Source: a virus. Taken from it: a DNA stretch of 24,798 nucleotides. Positions within the stretch are counted from its first letter, which is position 1, and every line of letters begins with the position of its first letter. This document shows, one piece after another, positions 16,101-22,563 of the stretch. The notes under the pieces were generated by a model. The model worked only from the letters and a program-made list of their open reading frames with translations. It had not been told where the DNA came from and searched no databases. The translations under genes and the position numbers were made by a program. The stretch covers positions 1-24,798 of the IMG/VR virus record IMGVR_UViG_3300000553_000319; one strand, written 5' to 3'.

Positions 16101-18311
16101 ACCATCAATAACATGACCTTTGTTCAGTCCACGACTAATCCGCCTGTGGTGGTCAATGAATATCGGCAACTGGCTACCGAGGGTCTTGGCGGTTCTACCA
16201 TCGTGGGCGGAGTTCCTACTCAGTTCACCCCCGTATACCTGACGGTAACGTTTGAGAACATAGATTGGTCTACCAATCCTGCGCTCATGACTGGCTATGA
16301 AGTAGTGTTCTCCAAGAGTAACGTTGTAAGCGATATTTCAAGCTACCTTCTTCCAATATGTGAAGTTCCCATGAAGACCAAGCCGCTGGCTTTGTCCAAT
16401 ATCACGATAACCGGGGCCGCCAAGACCATATCTGTTCCCAATGGTGGCCTGATCGCTGCTGGCTTCAAGACTGGCGTAGTGTTCTATTTGTCTGGCGTAG
16501 CCAGCGGTTCTGGACCGTTTGTCGCAGGGACTGTTACAGACAATTCTATCATGGTTCCGTTAGCAACTTGGACTGATCAGTCTATTCCTACTTCTTACAT
16601 CACTCCAGTTCAATCCGCTACTGTTTCAATCGTTCCACAAACTGGATTCTCTGTATGGGCTTTTGCTCGTCAGCTCTACTATGGCAATGTCGTAGGAGGT
16701 TGGAATAACGTCTCTGGCGTAACTGTAGCAAGCACTAATCAGCAACTTGCGTCGCTTACCTACATCGGAAATGATGGTATCCTAAGTGTGGGGGAGAAGC
16801 CTGCCGTCTTTGCAGACTATACGGGCTTGTTGTCTCAGATTACCATGCTAAGGTCCGAGGCCACAACTCTTTGTGCAGTGCTGCCCACTCAGAACACTCT
16901 TCTTGCCTATCTGACTGGGCTAGGCCCCTGGCCGTGGACTGATAGAACCGTGGGTCACGATACAGTCATTCCAGACCCCAGTATCTGGACCTCTAAGTGG
17001 TCTGAAATCTATAACGAAATTGCCGCTCTGACTGCCAATATCTCTGCTGCTTTGAATGTTCTTGGAGCTGGTGGTCTGATTTCTGCCAACAATCTTATCC
17101 CTAACTGGGATAGTGAACTTGGGCCAAGGCCTCTTTCCGCCGGATTTAATGTCTATGATACTCAGTTGACTGCCCCTCTTGGAACAAGTAAGGGATACAA
17201 TGCTTCGCGCTACTGCAGAAAATACGCTGGTGTCGGTGGCGCAACTGGCTTTGGCGGCTATATAACTTCTTATCAAACAGAAGCTCCCACGAAATGCAAG
17301 GCGGGAAAAACCTACGCGATCAATTATATGGTAAAGGAAATCTCTAACAGCGGCACTTCTATTACAGGAGATGTAGGCTTTCTTATAGCGTTTAGCGACG
17401 GTTCTGGTAGTAGCGTAGGCAGCGCAATAATTTTGTGGGGATGGAATCCAGCTCTGGCATTCGGAACATGGTGGGAAACAGGCGTAGCTTCTGGACTTCC
17501 TACACTTCTGTTCACTGCACCTACTGGAGCGGCTTCATTCAGTGTCCAAGTCATATGCGGAAATGGGTTCAGTGGAGCTGGTGTAGAACTTTGGCTTGAC
17601 AATGTTTCTCTGATAGAACTGCCCACTCTCGCCGCAGCCGCCACGGTAGGTGGAACTGTGGACAGTGTTGTCACGGCCATTGCTTCCAAGGTGGTGGCTC
17701 CTAACACGTTGGTTCAGCGCGATAGTTCCGGCGTAGTTTACTCCAATTGCTGGAACTATGCTAGTCAACTTCGCGCCTCTACACAGCTCGTAGGTGCATT
17801 CAACATCAATGATTCCTCACTGCTTTCTGGCTGGGACCAACCCGGCATGTATCGTTTCGGCAACGCAGGAACTGACAATCCTGGGGTCAGCTACGGCAAC
17901 ATGTTGACCCTCTGCGCAGGTTCGGACAGCATGTCCCAGATCGTCTGCGATTACCTGAAACCACGGATGTTCATTCGCTCTGCGAACTGGACGGGGACCT
18001 GGACCTTCAACGGTGGGGGCGCCAATGGGTGGACCGAGGTGTGGACTAACAACAACAATGGTGGAACCATCACTGCGGCTAACGGATATCGGAAGTTTGC
18101 TGATGGGCAAATCATGATCTGGGGGGTGGCCGCGGCCGGAACCTCAATTACTTGGTCTGGGACACTGACCTTTCCCAACGCTTGTCTTAACGTGTTTCTC
18201 ACCCCGGCAAGCGCACCCTCGGCCATTCCCTACGCCTCTACCCTGACCACTACTGGATGCACCGTCAACAATGTCGGCGCCATTCTTCGCTACCTCGCAA
18301 TCGGATACTAG
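13179..18311 (+). CDS. Tail tip / host-specificity protein J-like, fused to receptor-binding domains
   Basis: This 1710-residue protein of the central tail tip probably binds the host. Residues 1-62 repeat the I-type beta-grasp domain (MKIVLRGRLGRQYGKNLIIT). Lambda J-type sequence then follows (SIQQSKILYAMSEGIIDGFV near 100; PGSWDGTWVDGWTSNP near 520; VDKWGIYAMAQYCDALVSDG; YGGLEPRFTFNGYL near 580). Two module copies (358-432, 440-511) split the conserved VPNGYTAAR / YPGSWDGTW junction. FnIII-like regions span about 893-960 and 1018-1190, the latter with a possible third copy. From 1297 to 1481 lies a CBM4/9-like domain (NNLIPNWDSELG ... VELWLDNVSLIE), then a pyocin-knob-like domain (about 1540-1630, LLSGWDQPGMYRFGN) and a gp53-like tip ending YLAIGY. 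AGGGGA precedes ATG 13179. Confidence 0.9.
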   Translation: MKIVLRGRLGRQYGKNLIITGEHEPAIINKLMKAVPEMYGRLENYSLKFGKTVCYVSERLVGREHSGDIGGGNQQQPPIIAVPGPIPPKYSATTSTTLQSIQQSKILYAMSEGIIDGFVHPSQGLRDVYLDDVPVQNSDGTFNFNGIAVAATAGTTTQKPITGMNSISTLLSSGANILQASPVTVSITNPNVNSVMLNIYMSSCQVIGGAGNSVVLKIEVSANGGAYVNVTDRVMNSQNTAAPGTIMGWSAGPYTAGFRVPLPTGTNWLIRITRVSLDAAGLNQNPTALQSYALITEENLSYPSVALMAAMFDAHRFPSMPKLSVLINGVRVKVPNGYTAARQGGVSLNSFITTTGVNLQISAAGIITQASGNFTTAGYLVGNAITVAGFANSVNNGKFIISVVGTTTMTIIPQPGVTLTFITESSGSGRTLSSSAPPQLAITSTTIITRSGNGSFLNEGFASGQRISLTGFSVASNNGTFTIQSVTASTITINAASLTIETSAAGRTITTAWSAAVYPGSWDGTWVDGWTSNPSFILWDMATNKRYGAGRYLLPANVDKWGIYAMAQYCDALVSDGYGGLEPRFTFNGYLQTSDDAYKVFADIASSARAQVFYGAGMITPVQDTDTTPAGIFTRANVKDGKFVYQSSARKARHTVCNVTWTDPAQLYAQVVETVQCADLVIQKYGVQTVNVTAVGCTSLGQARRYGRTTLLVEQGLVEVVTFTTGLQGITTKVGDIILIQDAGRVTARLGGRIVSATASQITVDNPTVLAAGQTYTLYAAMPDGTIQSATVTNSAGTYTVLNLGSALTTAPQSQAQWVLSSANSIAGRWRIISIAESVSEEAMEYAVTAVQNIESLYSLFDSTDSIVPITNNLRATPGVSGLTASYTTIPLNGSPINNISVSWTAPANATPTSYQALCQIANGVWKEMTVSGTSAVIQVPDYGQANIRVTPIYSWGVGVPMTTSVMCYGIVASTINNMTFVQSTTNPPVVVNEYRQLATEGLGGSTIVGGVPTQFTPVYLTVTFENIDWSTNPALMTGYEVVFSKSNVVSDISSYLLPICEVPMKTKPLALSNITITGAAKTISVPNGGLIAAGFKTGVVFYLSGVASGSGPFVAGTVTDNSIMVPLATWTDQSIPTSYITPVQSATVSIVPQTGFSVWAFARQLYYGNVVGGWNNVSGVTVASTNQQLASLTYIGNDGILSVGEKPAVFADYTGLLSQITMLRSEATTLCAVLPTQNTLLAYLTGLGPWPWTDRTVGHDTVIPDPSIWTSKWSEIYNEIAALTANISAALNVLGAGGLISANNLIPNWDSELGPRPLSAGFNVYDTQLTAPLGTSKGYNASRYCRKYAGVGGATGFGGYITSYQTEAPTKCKAGKTYAINYMVKEISNSGTSITGDVGFLIAFSDGSGSSVGSAIILWGWNPALAFGTWWETGVASGLPTLLFTAPTGAASFSVQVICGNGFSGAGVELWLDNVSLIELPTLAAAATVGGTVDSVVTAIASKVVAPNTLVQRDSSGVVYSNCWNYASQLRASTQLVGAFNINDSSLLSGWDQPGMYRFGNAGTDNPGVSYGNMLTLCAGSDSMSQIVCDYLKPRMFIRSANWTGTWTFNGGGANGWTEVWTNNNNGGTITAANGYRKFADGQIMIWGVAAAGTSITWSGTLTFPNACLNVFLTPASAPSAIPYASTLTTTGCTVNNVGAILRYLAIGY
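14250..14711 (+). repeat. Tandem virion modules inserted in the J-like protein
   Basis: Two consecutive copies lie at residues about 358-432 and 440-511. Copy 1 reads TAGYLVGNAITVAGF then NSVNNG; copy 2 reads NEGFASGQRISLTGF then VASNNG. Both end in an E-(S/T)-S-x(2-3)-GRT motif (ESSGSGRT, ETSAAGRT). In lambda J the flanking segments (VPSNY...SGIWDGTF) are adjacent, so both copies are insertions. They have diverged at DNA level. Confidence 0.75.
16386..16640 (+). repeat. Possible third module copy in the J-like protein
   Basis: Residues about 1070-1153 contain GGLIAAGFKTGVVFYLSGV followed by a Gly/Ser turn and further strands. The spacing resembles the first half of the other copies, but NNG is replaced by GSG. 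It interrupts an FnIII-like region. It is weaker than the other copies and may only be a similar beta hairpin. Confidence 0.4.
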
Positions 18312-18320
18312 GAGCTCTCC

Positions 18321-18770
18321 ATGCCTTATCTTTCTACCTTCGACGCCACCGGCAACGTGACCGGCACCTTCAGCACTGACATCCACTCCGTCATCCCACC
18401 GGAAGCCATCGCGATCTCGGACGCTGATCATCAGCTCTATGCCACGGGGCTGGTTCGTAGGAACATGATTACCGGGTTGCCGGAAGTCATTCCCCCCAAG
18501 CCTCCCAGCATGGAAGAATACGTCGCTGCCGCTCAGCACATACTGGACAGTGTGGCTCAGTCTCGTAACTACGACGGAATTCTCTCTATGTGCAGCTACG
18601 CCACAAGTCAGAATGCTCCCTTTGCTGCAGAAGCGAAAGCAGGAGTGGAGTGGCGTGATGCCATCTGGCTGAAGGCTTACGAAATCATGTCGGCTGTCAA
18701 GGCTGGCACCGTGCCCCAGCCAACGATTGATGCGTTCATAGCAGAACTTCCGGCCATTGTCTGGCCATAG
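18321..18770 (+). CDS. Tail fibre assembly chaperone-like protein
   Basis: This 149-residue protein starts nine bases after the J-like stop. The N-terminal half carries a strand-rich TGTFSTDIHSVIPPEAIAIS segment, then the 'sdxdhqxy' like turn (SDADHQLYATGLV) and a PPKPPSMEEYVAA linker. The C-terminal half (RNYDGILSMCSYATSQNAPF, then AEAKAGVEWRDAIWLKAYEI and a P-TIDAFIAELP end) matches the C-terminal domain of many phage fibre-assembly proteins found right after fibre genes. It likely helps fold the fibre end of the J-like protein and may stay bound to it. The family assignment is from memory of the pattern. The start has GGAGCTC upstream. Confidence 0.72.
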   Translation: MPYLSTFDATGNVTGTFSTDIHSVIPPEAIAISDADHQLYATGLVRRNMITGLPEVIPPKPPSMEEYVAAAQHILDSVAQSRNYDGILSMCSYATSQNAPFAAEAKAGVEWRDAIWLKAYEIMSAVKAGTVPQPTIDAFIAELPAIVWP

Positions 18771-18778
18771 GAGGCATC

Positions 18779-19207
18779 ATGAAGGTGATGTTTTGTCGGC
18801 GCAATGATCTTCTGTCCCACTTCATCCGCGCCGTGACTTGGAGTTCTTGGTCACATGTCGCACTACTCAATGGAGAAACTGCCGTTGAAGCTGTGTGGCC
18901 CAAAGTTCGCATCACCACCAGAACTCAACTCTTGTGCTACTGGCAAGATGTTTTAGAGACAGACCTACCTTGCTCTGACGACGTCGTTGCCTGGGAAGCT
19001 GCACTTTCTCAGGTTGGCAAGCCCTACGATTGGAAAGCTCTGTTCGGCAACCTATTTCATAACAGAGACTGGCATGACCAAGGACAGTGGGATTGCTCAT
19101 GTCTGACTGCCTGGGCTATCGGTTTTGCGGGCAGGCCACTGTTTCGTTCAGAGGCTCTCACCTGGGTCACTCCCCAACACTTATTCATGCTATTCCCGAA
19201 AGGATAG
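18779..19207 (+). CDS. Permuted NlpC/P60-like (YiiX-type) cysteine hydrolase
   Basis: This 142-residue protein is the first gene of the lysis cluster, with AGGAGG directly upstream. The catalytic residues are in permuted order: H26 in WSSWSHVALLNG and E37 come first, and the candidate nucleophile C106 comes last in WDCSCLTAWAIGF, preceded by GKPYDWKALFGN. This is the layout of YiiX/YebB-like permuted papain-fold enzymes (PF05708 type). Such proteins hydrolyse amide or ester bonds; a peptidoglycan-cutting lysis role is inferred from its place beside a holin. There is no signal peptide or membrane segment, so it would need the holin for export. I see no classical muramidase or amidase endolysin, so it is one of two endolysin candidates. 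Confidence 0.65.
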   Translation: MKVMFCRRNDLLSHFIRAVTWSSWSHVALLNGETAVEAVWPKVRITTRTQLLCYWQDVLETDLPCSDDVVAWEAALSQVGKPYDWKALFGNLFHNRDWHDQGQWDCSCLTAWAIGFAGRPLFRSEALTWVTPQHLFMLFPKG

Positions 19208-19255
19208 TGATGCGCTTTATCATCACACTACTGATGCGCTTTATCATCACACTAC
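19208..19255 (+). repeat. 24-bp tandem direct repeat over a start codon
   Basis: Two perfect 24-base copies lie at 19208-19231 and 19232-19255, and the following TGATG begins a third. Each copy holds an ATG in frame with the gene (19210, 19234; a further ATG at 19258) and encodes MRFIITLL. Only the first ATG has a ribosome site (GAAAGGA, 19198-19204). Confidence 0.95.
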
Positions 19256-19584
19256 TGATGTTCTTCCCCATGTTCGCGGCGGAACCCTGGTCAACCAAGG
19301 ACAAAGTTTTTGAGGGAGTGTATCTCGTTACACTTGCCGCGGACTATAGTCAGACCATGAATATCAGGTGCGACAAAAAGTATTATGAAAATAACCTGCT
19401 GCTGGGCAGACACCCACGCGGAAATGAAACTACGGAATACTTCGTTGTCTCTGCAGTTATCAATGCCTTCATAACAGACAGATTATCCGGAGATAGTCGC
19501 ACTCTGTGGCAGCTCACATTCATTGGAGTGAATATAGGTTTCGTGGCCAACAACTATTTTCTAGGAGTTAAGTTCAGAGTATGA
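19210..19584 (+). CDS. Small exported or membrane-anchored lysis-cluster protein
   Basis: This 124-residue protein has a very hydrophobic N-terminus (MRFIITLL repeated, then MFFPMFAA), which could be a signal peptide cut after FAA or an anchor. The rest has the pattern AADYSQTMNIR, YYENNLLLGRHP, YFVVSAVINAFITDRL, LWQLTFIGVNIGFVANNYFLGV. I recall this D-x-x-QT / YxENxxLGxHP / NxxxGV pattern from short exported proteins in prophage lysis regions (YfiM-like), but no function is established to my knowledge. I chose ATG 19210 because GAAAGGA lies five bases upstream. A start at 19234 or 19258 would give a shorter leader. Its 3' end overlaps the next gene as ATGA. Confidence 0.7.
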   Translation: MRFIITLLMRFIITLLMFFPMFAAEPWSTKDKVFEGVYLVTLAADYSQTMNIRCDKKYYENNLLLGRHPRGNETTEYFVVSAVINAFITDRLSGDSRTLWQLTFIGVNIGFVANNYFLGVKFRV

Positions 19585-19736
19585 GCAAGAAGAAAGAGGA
19601 ATTGAAGGTTGATAAATTCATGCAATTCAGATTGCGTCAGTCAAATGAATTGTGTGAGGAATATGCCGAAACCCTAGATCCCCGTCAACGGATCTTATAT
19701 AACGAGGATGAACATGGAACTCAAAGTAAAGCGTGA
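19581..19736 (+). CDS. Small charged protein of unknown function
   Basis: This 51-residue ORF starts with ATG overlapping the preceding stop (ATGA), and its last 23 bases overlap the DUF5675 gene. The product is strongly charged (MSKKKEELKVDKFMQFRLRQ, then an acidic NELCEEYAETLD segment and DPRQRILYNEDE) and probably mostly helical. No membrane segment, signal peptide or lipobox is visible, so it is not an obvious spanin subunit. Coupled start and tight packing argue it is real. The function is unknown. Confidence 0.55.
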   Translation: MSKKKEELKVDKFMQFRLRQSNELCEEYAETLDPRQRILYNEDEHGTQSKA

Positions 19737-20136
19737 GCATTTCGGCCCACAGGCCACCATCGGCAGCATGTTCATCAACGGTGTCTATGAGTGCGTGACG
19801 TTGGAAGATGTCACCCGCAAGCTGGGACCGAGTGGGGAAGGAAAGGTCTCCGGTGCGACTGCCATCCCGGAGGGTCGGTTCAAGGTGATCATCAATATGT
19901 CCCCCAGGCTGGGACGGCTCATGATGCGCCTGCTCGGAGTTCCCTTCTTCGACGGCGTTCTTATTCACAGCGGCAACACCGATGTTGACACGATGGGCTG
20001 CATCCTCGTGGGGCAGATGGTGGATGGCCCTGACCGAATTCATGGAGGCAGTCTTGCTCTTCCCATGCTGCAAAAGAAAGTGCAGGCCGCGCTGGACAAA
20101 GGTGAGGAAGTCTGGATCACTGTCTCCAGCAGTTGA
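19714..20136 (+). CDS. DUF5675 family protein, possible L,D-transpeptidase-like hydrolase
   Basis: This 140-residue protein carries the DUF5675 pattern: MELKVKREHFGPQATIGSMF, then YECVTLED, TAIPEGRFKVIINMSPR, FFDGVLIHSGN and TMGCILVG. H85 and C96 are spaced as in YkuD-type L,D-transpeptidase sites (H...SGN...D..GC), so a peptidoglycan role is possible but not proven. The position between lysis genes and a holin supports this. I chose ATG 19714 because GAGG (19704-19707) is six bases upstream and the family begins with 'MxLxxxR'; ATG 19708 would leave no room for a ribosome site. There is no export signal. Confidence 0.78.
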   Translation: MELKVKREHFGPQATIGSMFINGVYECVTLEDVTRKLGPSGEGKVSGATAIPEGRFKVIINMSPRLGRLMMRLLGVPFFDGVLIHSGNTDVDTMGCILVGQMVDGPDRIHGGSLALPMLQKKVQAALDKGEEVWITVSSS

Positions 20137-20197
20137 TCTAGACGACCCATACGACGAAGATGCCTATCACGAACACTGGCCTTGGAGGAACAAATGA
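20102..20197 (+). CDS. Possible very small ORF before the holin gene
   Basis: This frame from GTG 20102 to a TGA that overlaps the holin ATG (ATGA) would give 31 residues, ending in an acidic, aromatic DDPYDEDAYHEHWPWRNK. The stretch after the DUF5675 stop reads like real protein rather than noise, but no good ribosome site precedes the GTG. It could instead be a +1 frameshifted tail of the DUF5675 protein. Low confidence. Confidence 0.25.
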   Translation: MRKSGSLSPAVDLDDPYDEDAYHEHWPWRNK

Positions 20198-20811
20198 ACG
20201 CATGGGATGCAGTCCGACCTTTCGTAGCGAAGTATGCCCCGATCATCGGAGCCAGTCTGGGCGGCCCCTTCGGTGGCGCGGCCGGAGCCATCGTGGCCGG
20301 GGTACTGGGCGTGAAGGATGCCGATCCGGCCAGCGTTCAAGATGCCATCAAGAATGGCACCTTGACTGGCGAGCAGATCCTCAAGCTCAAGGAGATGGAA
20401 GAAAAGTTCTCCCTGGACATGAAGAACGCCGATATCAACAATGCCCAGGAGGCAATGAAGGCCACAATGGAGTTGGAGAAATCCTACATCTCCGATGTTC
20501 AGGACGCCCGCAAGTCCAACTCCGCGAACAAGGGCACTTTCTGGATGGGTGTTGCTATTCTGGTGACGTTCGCCATCATCATGTTCGGCGTCCTCTATGG
20601 ATGCTTTGAGATGGCATCCGGCAACGTGGGGATGAAACTGGACCCGGGGACCGCGGCCGTCATCTTCACCCTCATCGGAACCATCGTCGGATACGCTGCA
20701 TCCCAGGCGCAGACCGTTATCAACTTCGAGTTCGGGACCAGCCGGGGTGGATCTGCTCGCGCTGATGCCATGGCCCAGGCCGTCACCGACTTTACGAAAA
20801 TCAAGAGTTAA
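20194..20811 (+). CDS. Holin, 3TM type
   Basis: This 205-residue protein would form lesions in the inner membrane at lysis time. A Gly/Ala-rich hydrophobic segment lies at about 15-37 (IIGASLGGPFGGAAGAIVAG). Residues about 40-110 are a soluble, charged helical region (LTGEQILKLKEMEEKFSLDM). Two clear membrane segments follow, at about 116-139 (FWMGVAILVTFAIIMFGVLY) and 154-176 (AAVIFTLIGTIVGYAASQAQ), and then FEFGTSRGGS, a hallmark of the GTA-type 3TM holin family (PF11351 type: 'xFFFGTSxgS'). ATG 20194 is preceded by GGAGG at 20184-20188; the TTG at 20182 lies on that site and is not the start. It closes the lysis cluster. Confidence 0.8.
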   Translation: MNAWDAVRPFVAKYAPIIGASLGGPFGGAAGAIVAGVLGVKDADPASVQDAIKNGTLTGEQILKLKEMEEKFSLDMKNADINNAQEAMKATMELEKSYISDVQDARKSNSANKGTFWMGVAILVTFAIIMFGVLYGCFEMASGNVGMKLDPGTAAVIFTLIGTIVGYAASQAQTVINFEFGTSRGGSARADAMAQAVTDFTKIKS

Positions 20812-20815
20812 ATTG

Positions 20816-20845
20816 TTGGCAAAGATCCGTAAGACCACCTATAAT
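20816..20845 (+). promoter_or_regulatory. Sigma70-like promoter for the accessory virion genes
   Basis: The -35 box TTGGCA (20816-20821) and a perfect -10 box TATAAT (20840-20845) have an 18-base spacer. They lie just after the holin stop and before the gene at 20888. Transcription would begin near 20852. This is the best promoter match in the window. Confidence 0.65.
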
Positions 20846-20846
20846 T

Positions 20847-20871
20847 AAGGGGGCTCCCACGATCCCCTTTT
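20847..20871 (+). terminator. Terminator-like hairpin overlapping the promoter start site
   Basis: AAGGGG (20847-20852) pairs with CCCCTT (20864-20869), with an 11-base loop, and leads into TTTTCC. It could stop transcripts from the lysis genes. A transcript started at about 20852 would lack the 5' arm and so escape. The stem is only six pairs, so the call is moderate. Confidence 0.5.
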
Positions 20872-20887
20872 CCTTTAGGAGATCCCC

Positions 20888-21463
20888 ATGACCACTACCT
20901 ACGTTCAGACCGCCCGGCAGGCCGAACTCAATGCCTACGCCGCGCTCTTCGGAGCTGCTGCTCAGCTGGCTTTCTTCAGCGGCACTCCGCCGACTGACGT
21001 GGACACGGCTCTTTCCTCCAACCCGATCTGCGCCCGCGTGAACTTCAACGCGACCCCGTTCGTGGCCGCGACCGCCGCCAAGCCGTCGGTCCTGGCCGCG
21101 AATGCAATCACTCAACAGAATGCGTGGTCCACCGTCACGGCTACCTTCTACCGGGCCTACGCCCAGGGGACTGCTGGCATCACCGGCTCTAGTTTCGTCG
21201 TAGGGAAGGTCTACCAGATCCAAGCGGCTGGCACCTCCGTCCAGGCCAACTGGGCGTCCATCGGCTACACTGGCTCGGCCTTCGCAGTTGGCGACATGTT
21301 CGTCGCGACCGGAACCACCCTGACCGGTTCCGGTACTTGCTACCTGATGAACGAGCAGGAGCAGGGGACCATCGGAACTTCTGGCGCCGACCTGAACCTG
21401 AACACGACCTCCATCGTGGCGGGTGGCCCTGTCGCGATCACCTCCTTCCAGCGGTCCATGTAA
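20888..21463 (+). CDS. Virion-associated protein with an inserted module
   Basis: This 191-residue protein has AGGAG upstream of ATG 20888. The N-terminus (TYVQTARQAELNAYAALFGA, then QLAFFSGTPPTDVDTALS) and the C-terminus (QGTIGTSGADLNLNTTSIVA, then GGPVAITSF) together resemble a common small phage structural protein of tail or fibre regions. Between 'FYRAYAQG' and 'QGTIGTSG', residues about 95-152 form a separate module: VVGKVYQIQAAGTSVQANW, IGYTGSAFAVGDMFVATG and a TGSGTCY end. This VGxxY...W..IG...VGxxFxATG...GTGT pattern recurs in many unrelated phage proteins. The first gene of a new transcription unit and GC-rich codons suggest strong expression. Its place in the particle is unknown. 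Confidence 0.65.
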   Translation: MTTTYVQTARQAELNAYAALFGAAAQLAFFSGTPPTDVDTALSSNPICARVNFNATPFVAATAAKPSVLAANAITQQNAWSTVTATFYRAYAQGTAGITGSSFVVGKVYQIQAAGTSVQANWASIGYTGSAFAVGDMFVATGTTLTGSGTCYLMNEQEQGTIGTSGADLNLNTTSIVAGGPVAITSFQRSM

Positions 21464-21472
21464 GGAGTTCCC

Positions 21473-22552
21473 ATGTCCGATGGCATTGTTCAATTAGCCG
21501 CTGATTCGACTGGCAAGAAGGTTGATACTTCCGAGATCACGGTCGGTGCCAACACGGTTGAACGTCAGCGGATCAACATGGCTGATCCCACGACGGCTGC
21601 GGCAATCGCAGCCGTCATGAACAGTGCCCCGGCTGGAACTGAGTATGGTATTGCTACTCGACAGGTAGGCACCGCAACTATCCAGGGTCTCCAACCCGCG
21701 GCTATTTCTACCAGTTTCACCTCGTCAGTATTGACAACCAGCAACATCAACGTCACGCAGTTGAACGTAGCAACTGTGTCCGTCAGCGGAACTTACACGA
21801 ACGCCACCCTCGTGTTCGAACAGTCCACTGATGGGGGAGCCACATGGTATCCCACCGCTGGCAGCAGAACTGATACAGGTGTCATAGAAAGTTCGTCTGG
21901 CATCTTGTCCAGCACAGTTCGCGCGTGGGACATTCCCGTGGGCGGAGCAACTCATCTTCGCATTCGCACAACCACCACACCCACTGGAACCGCCGTAGTC
22001 GTCGTGGGCACCCAGTCGTTCGCTTACGACCCCTGTCCCGGTGTCGTGGCGCAAGGAAACACCGCTGTCGGTTCCGCGCCCATGTCTCCTCCGGTAGTCG
22101 TAGCCGGCATCGACGGGGGAGGACTTATCCGCACAGTTCTCACTACTGCGGGTGGAGTACAGGTAGTGAGCCTGGGCAATTCCACTGGTAAGACCAACGT
22201 CCTGAAGACCGGCACGTTGGCATCCTCTGCCACCACTGCTGATCAGGTAGTTCTCACCTACACCGTTACCACCGGCAAGACGCTCTACCTTCTTGGCTTC
22301 AACATCACGGCTCGTCTCACTACCTACGCCACCACGGCTACTCTGTTCGGAGCTGCCAGTTTGGAGAACCCAAGCGGAACGAAGTTGAATACCGCAGATG
22401 TTGCCAATGCTGGCGTGATTTTCCCTCCGTATGACCAGCAGTTCACAGAGCCCATCCCCATCCCCTCGGCCACCGTCATCCGTATCGTCTGCACCCCTGC
22501 GGCAGCGACTGCATTCACCTGGAGAGCCAATCTCTGGGGCTACGAAATCTAA
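21473..22552 (+). CDS. Phage structural protein with beta-sandwich domains
   Basis: This 359-residue protein starts nine bases after the previous stop, with AAGGAG upstream. The N-terminus IVQLAADSTGKKVDTSEITV, then GANTVERQRINMADP and AAIAAV, is a motif I recall from many phage structural proteins of unknown place. Residues about 80-185 look like a beta-sandwich (VATVSVSGTYTNATLVFEQS, TDGGATWYPTAGSR, HLRIRTTTTPTGTAVVVV). The last 120 residues form another beta-rich domain (VLTYTVTTGKTLYLLGFNIT, ending FTWRANLWGYEI), similar in style to jelly-roll receptor or decoration domains. No enzyme motif is seen. It is likely a fibre or decoration protein. Confidence 0.65.
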   Translation: MSDGIVQLAADSTGKKVDTSEITVGANTVERQRINMADPTTAAAIAAVMNSAPAGTEYGIATRQVGTATIQGLQPAAISTSFTSSVLTTSNINVTQLNVATVSVSGTYTNATLVFEQSTDGGATWYPTAGSRTDTGVIESSSGILSSTVRAWDIPVGGATHLRIRTTTTPTGTAVVVVGTQSFAYDPCPGVVAQGNTAVGSAPMSPPVVVAGIDGGGLIRTVLTTAGGVQVVSLGNSTGKTNVLKTGTLASSATTADQVVLTYTVTTGKTLYLLGFNITARLTTYATTATLFGAASLENPSGTKLNTADVANAGVIFPPYDQQFTEPIPIPSATVIRIVCTPAAATAFTWRANLWGYEI

Positions 22553-22563
22553 GGAGCTGGCTA

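Noticed and set aside
20167-20838. 223-residue minus-strand ORF across the holin gene
   Set aside because: It is antisense to the well-supported holin and crosses the promoter region; no domain was recognised.
20801-21493. 230-residue minus-strand ORF
   Set aside because: It is antisense to the 20888 gene and its promoter, with shadow-type composition.
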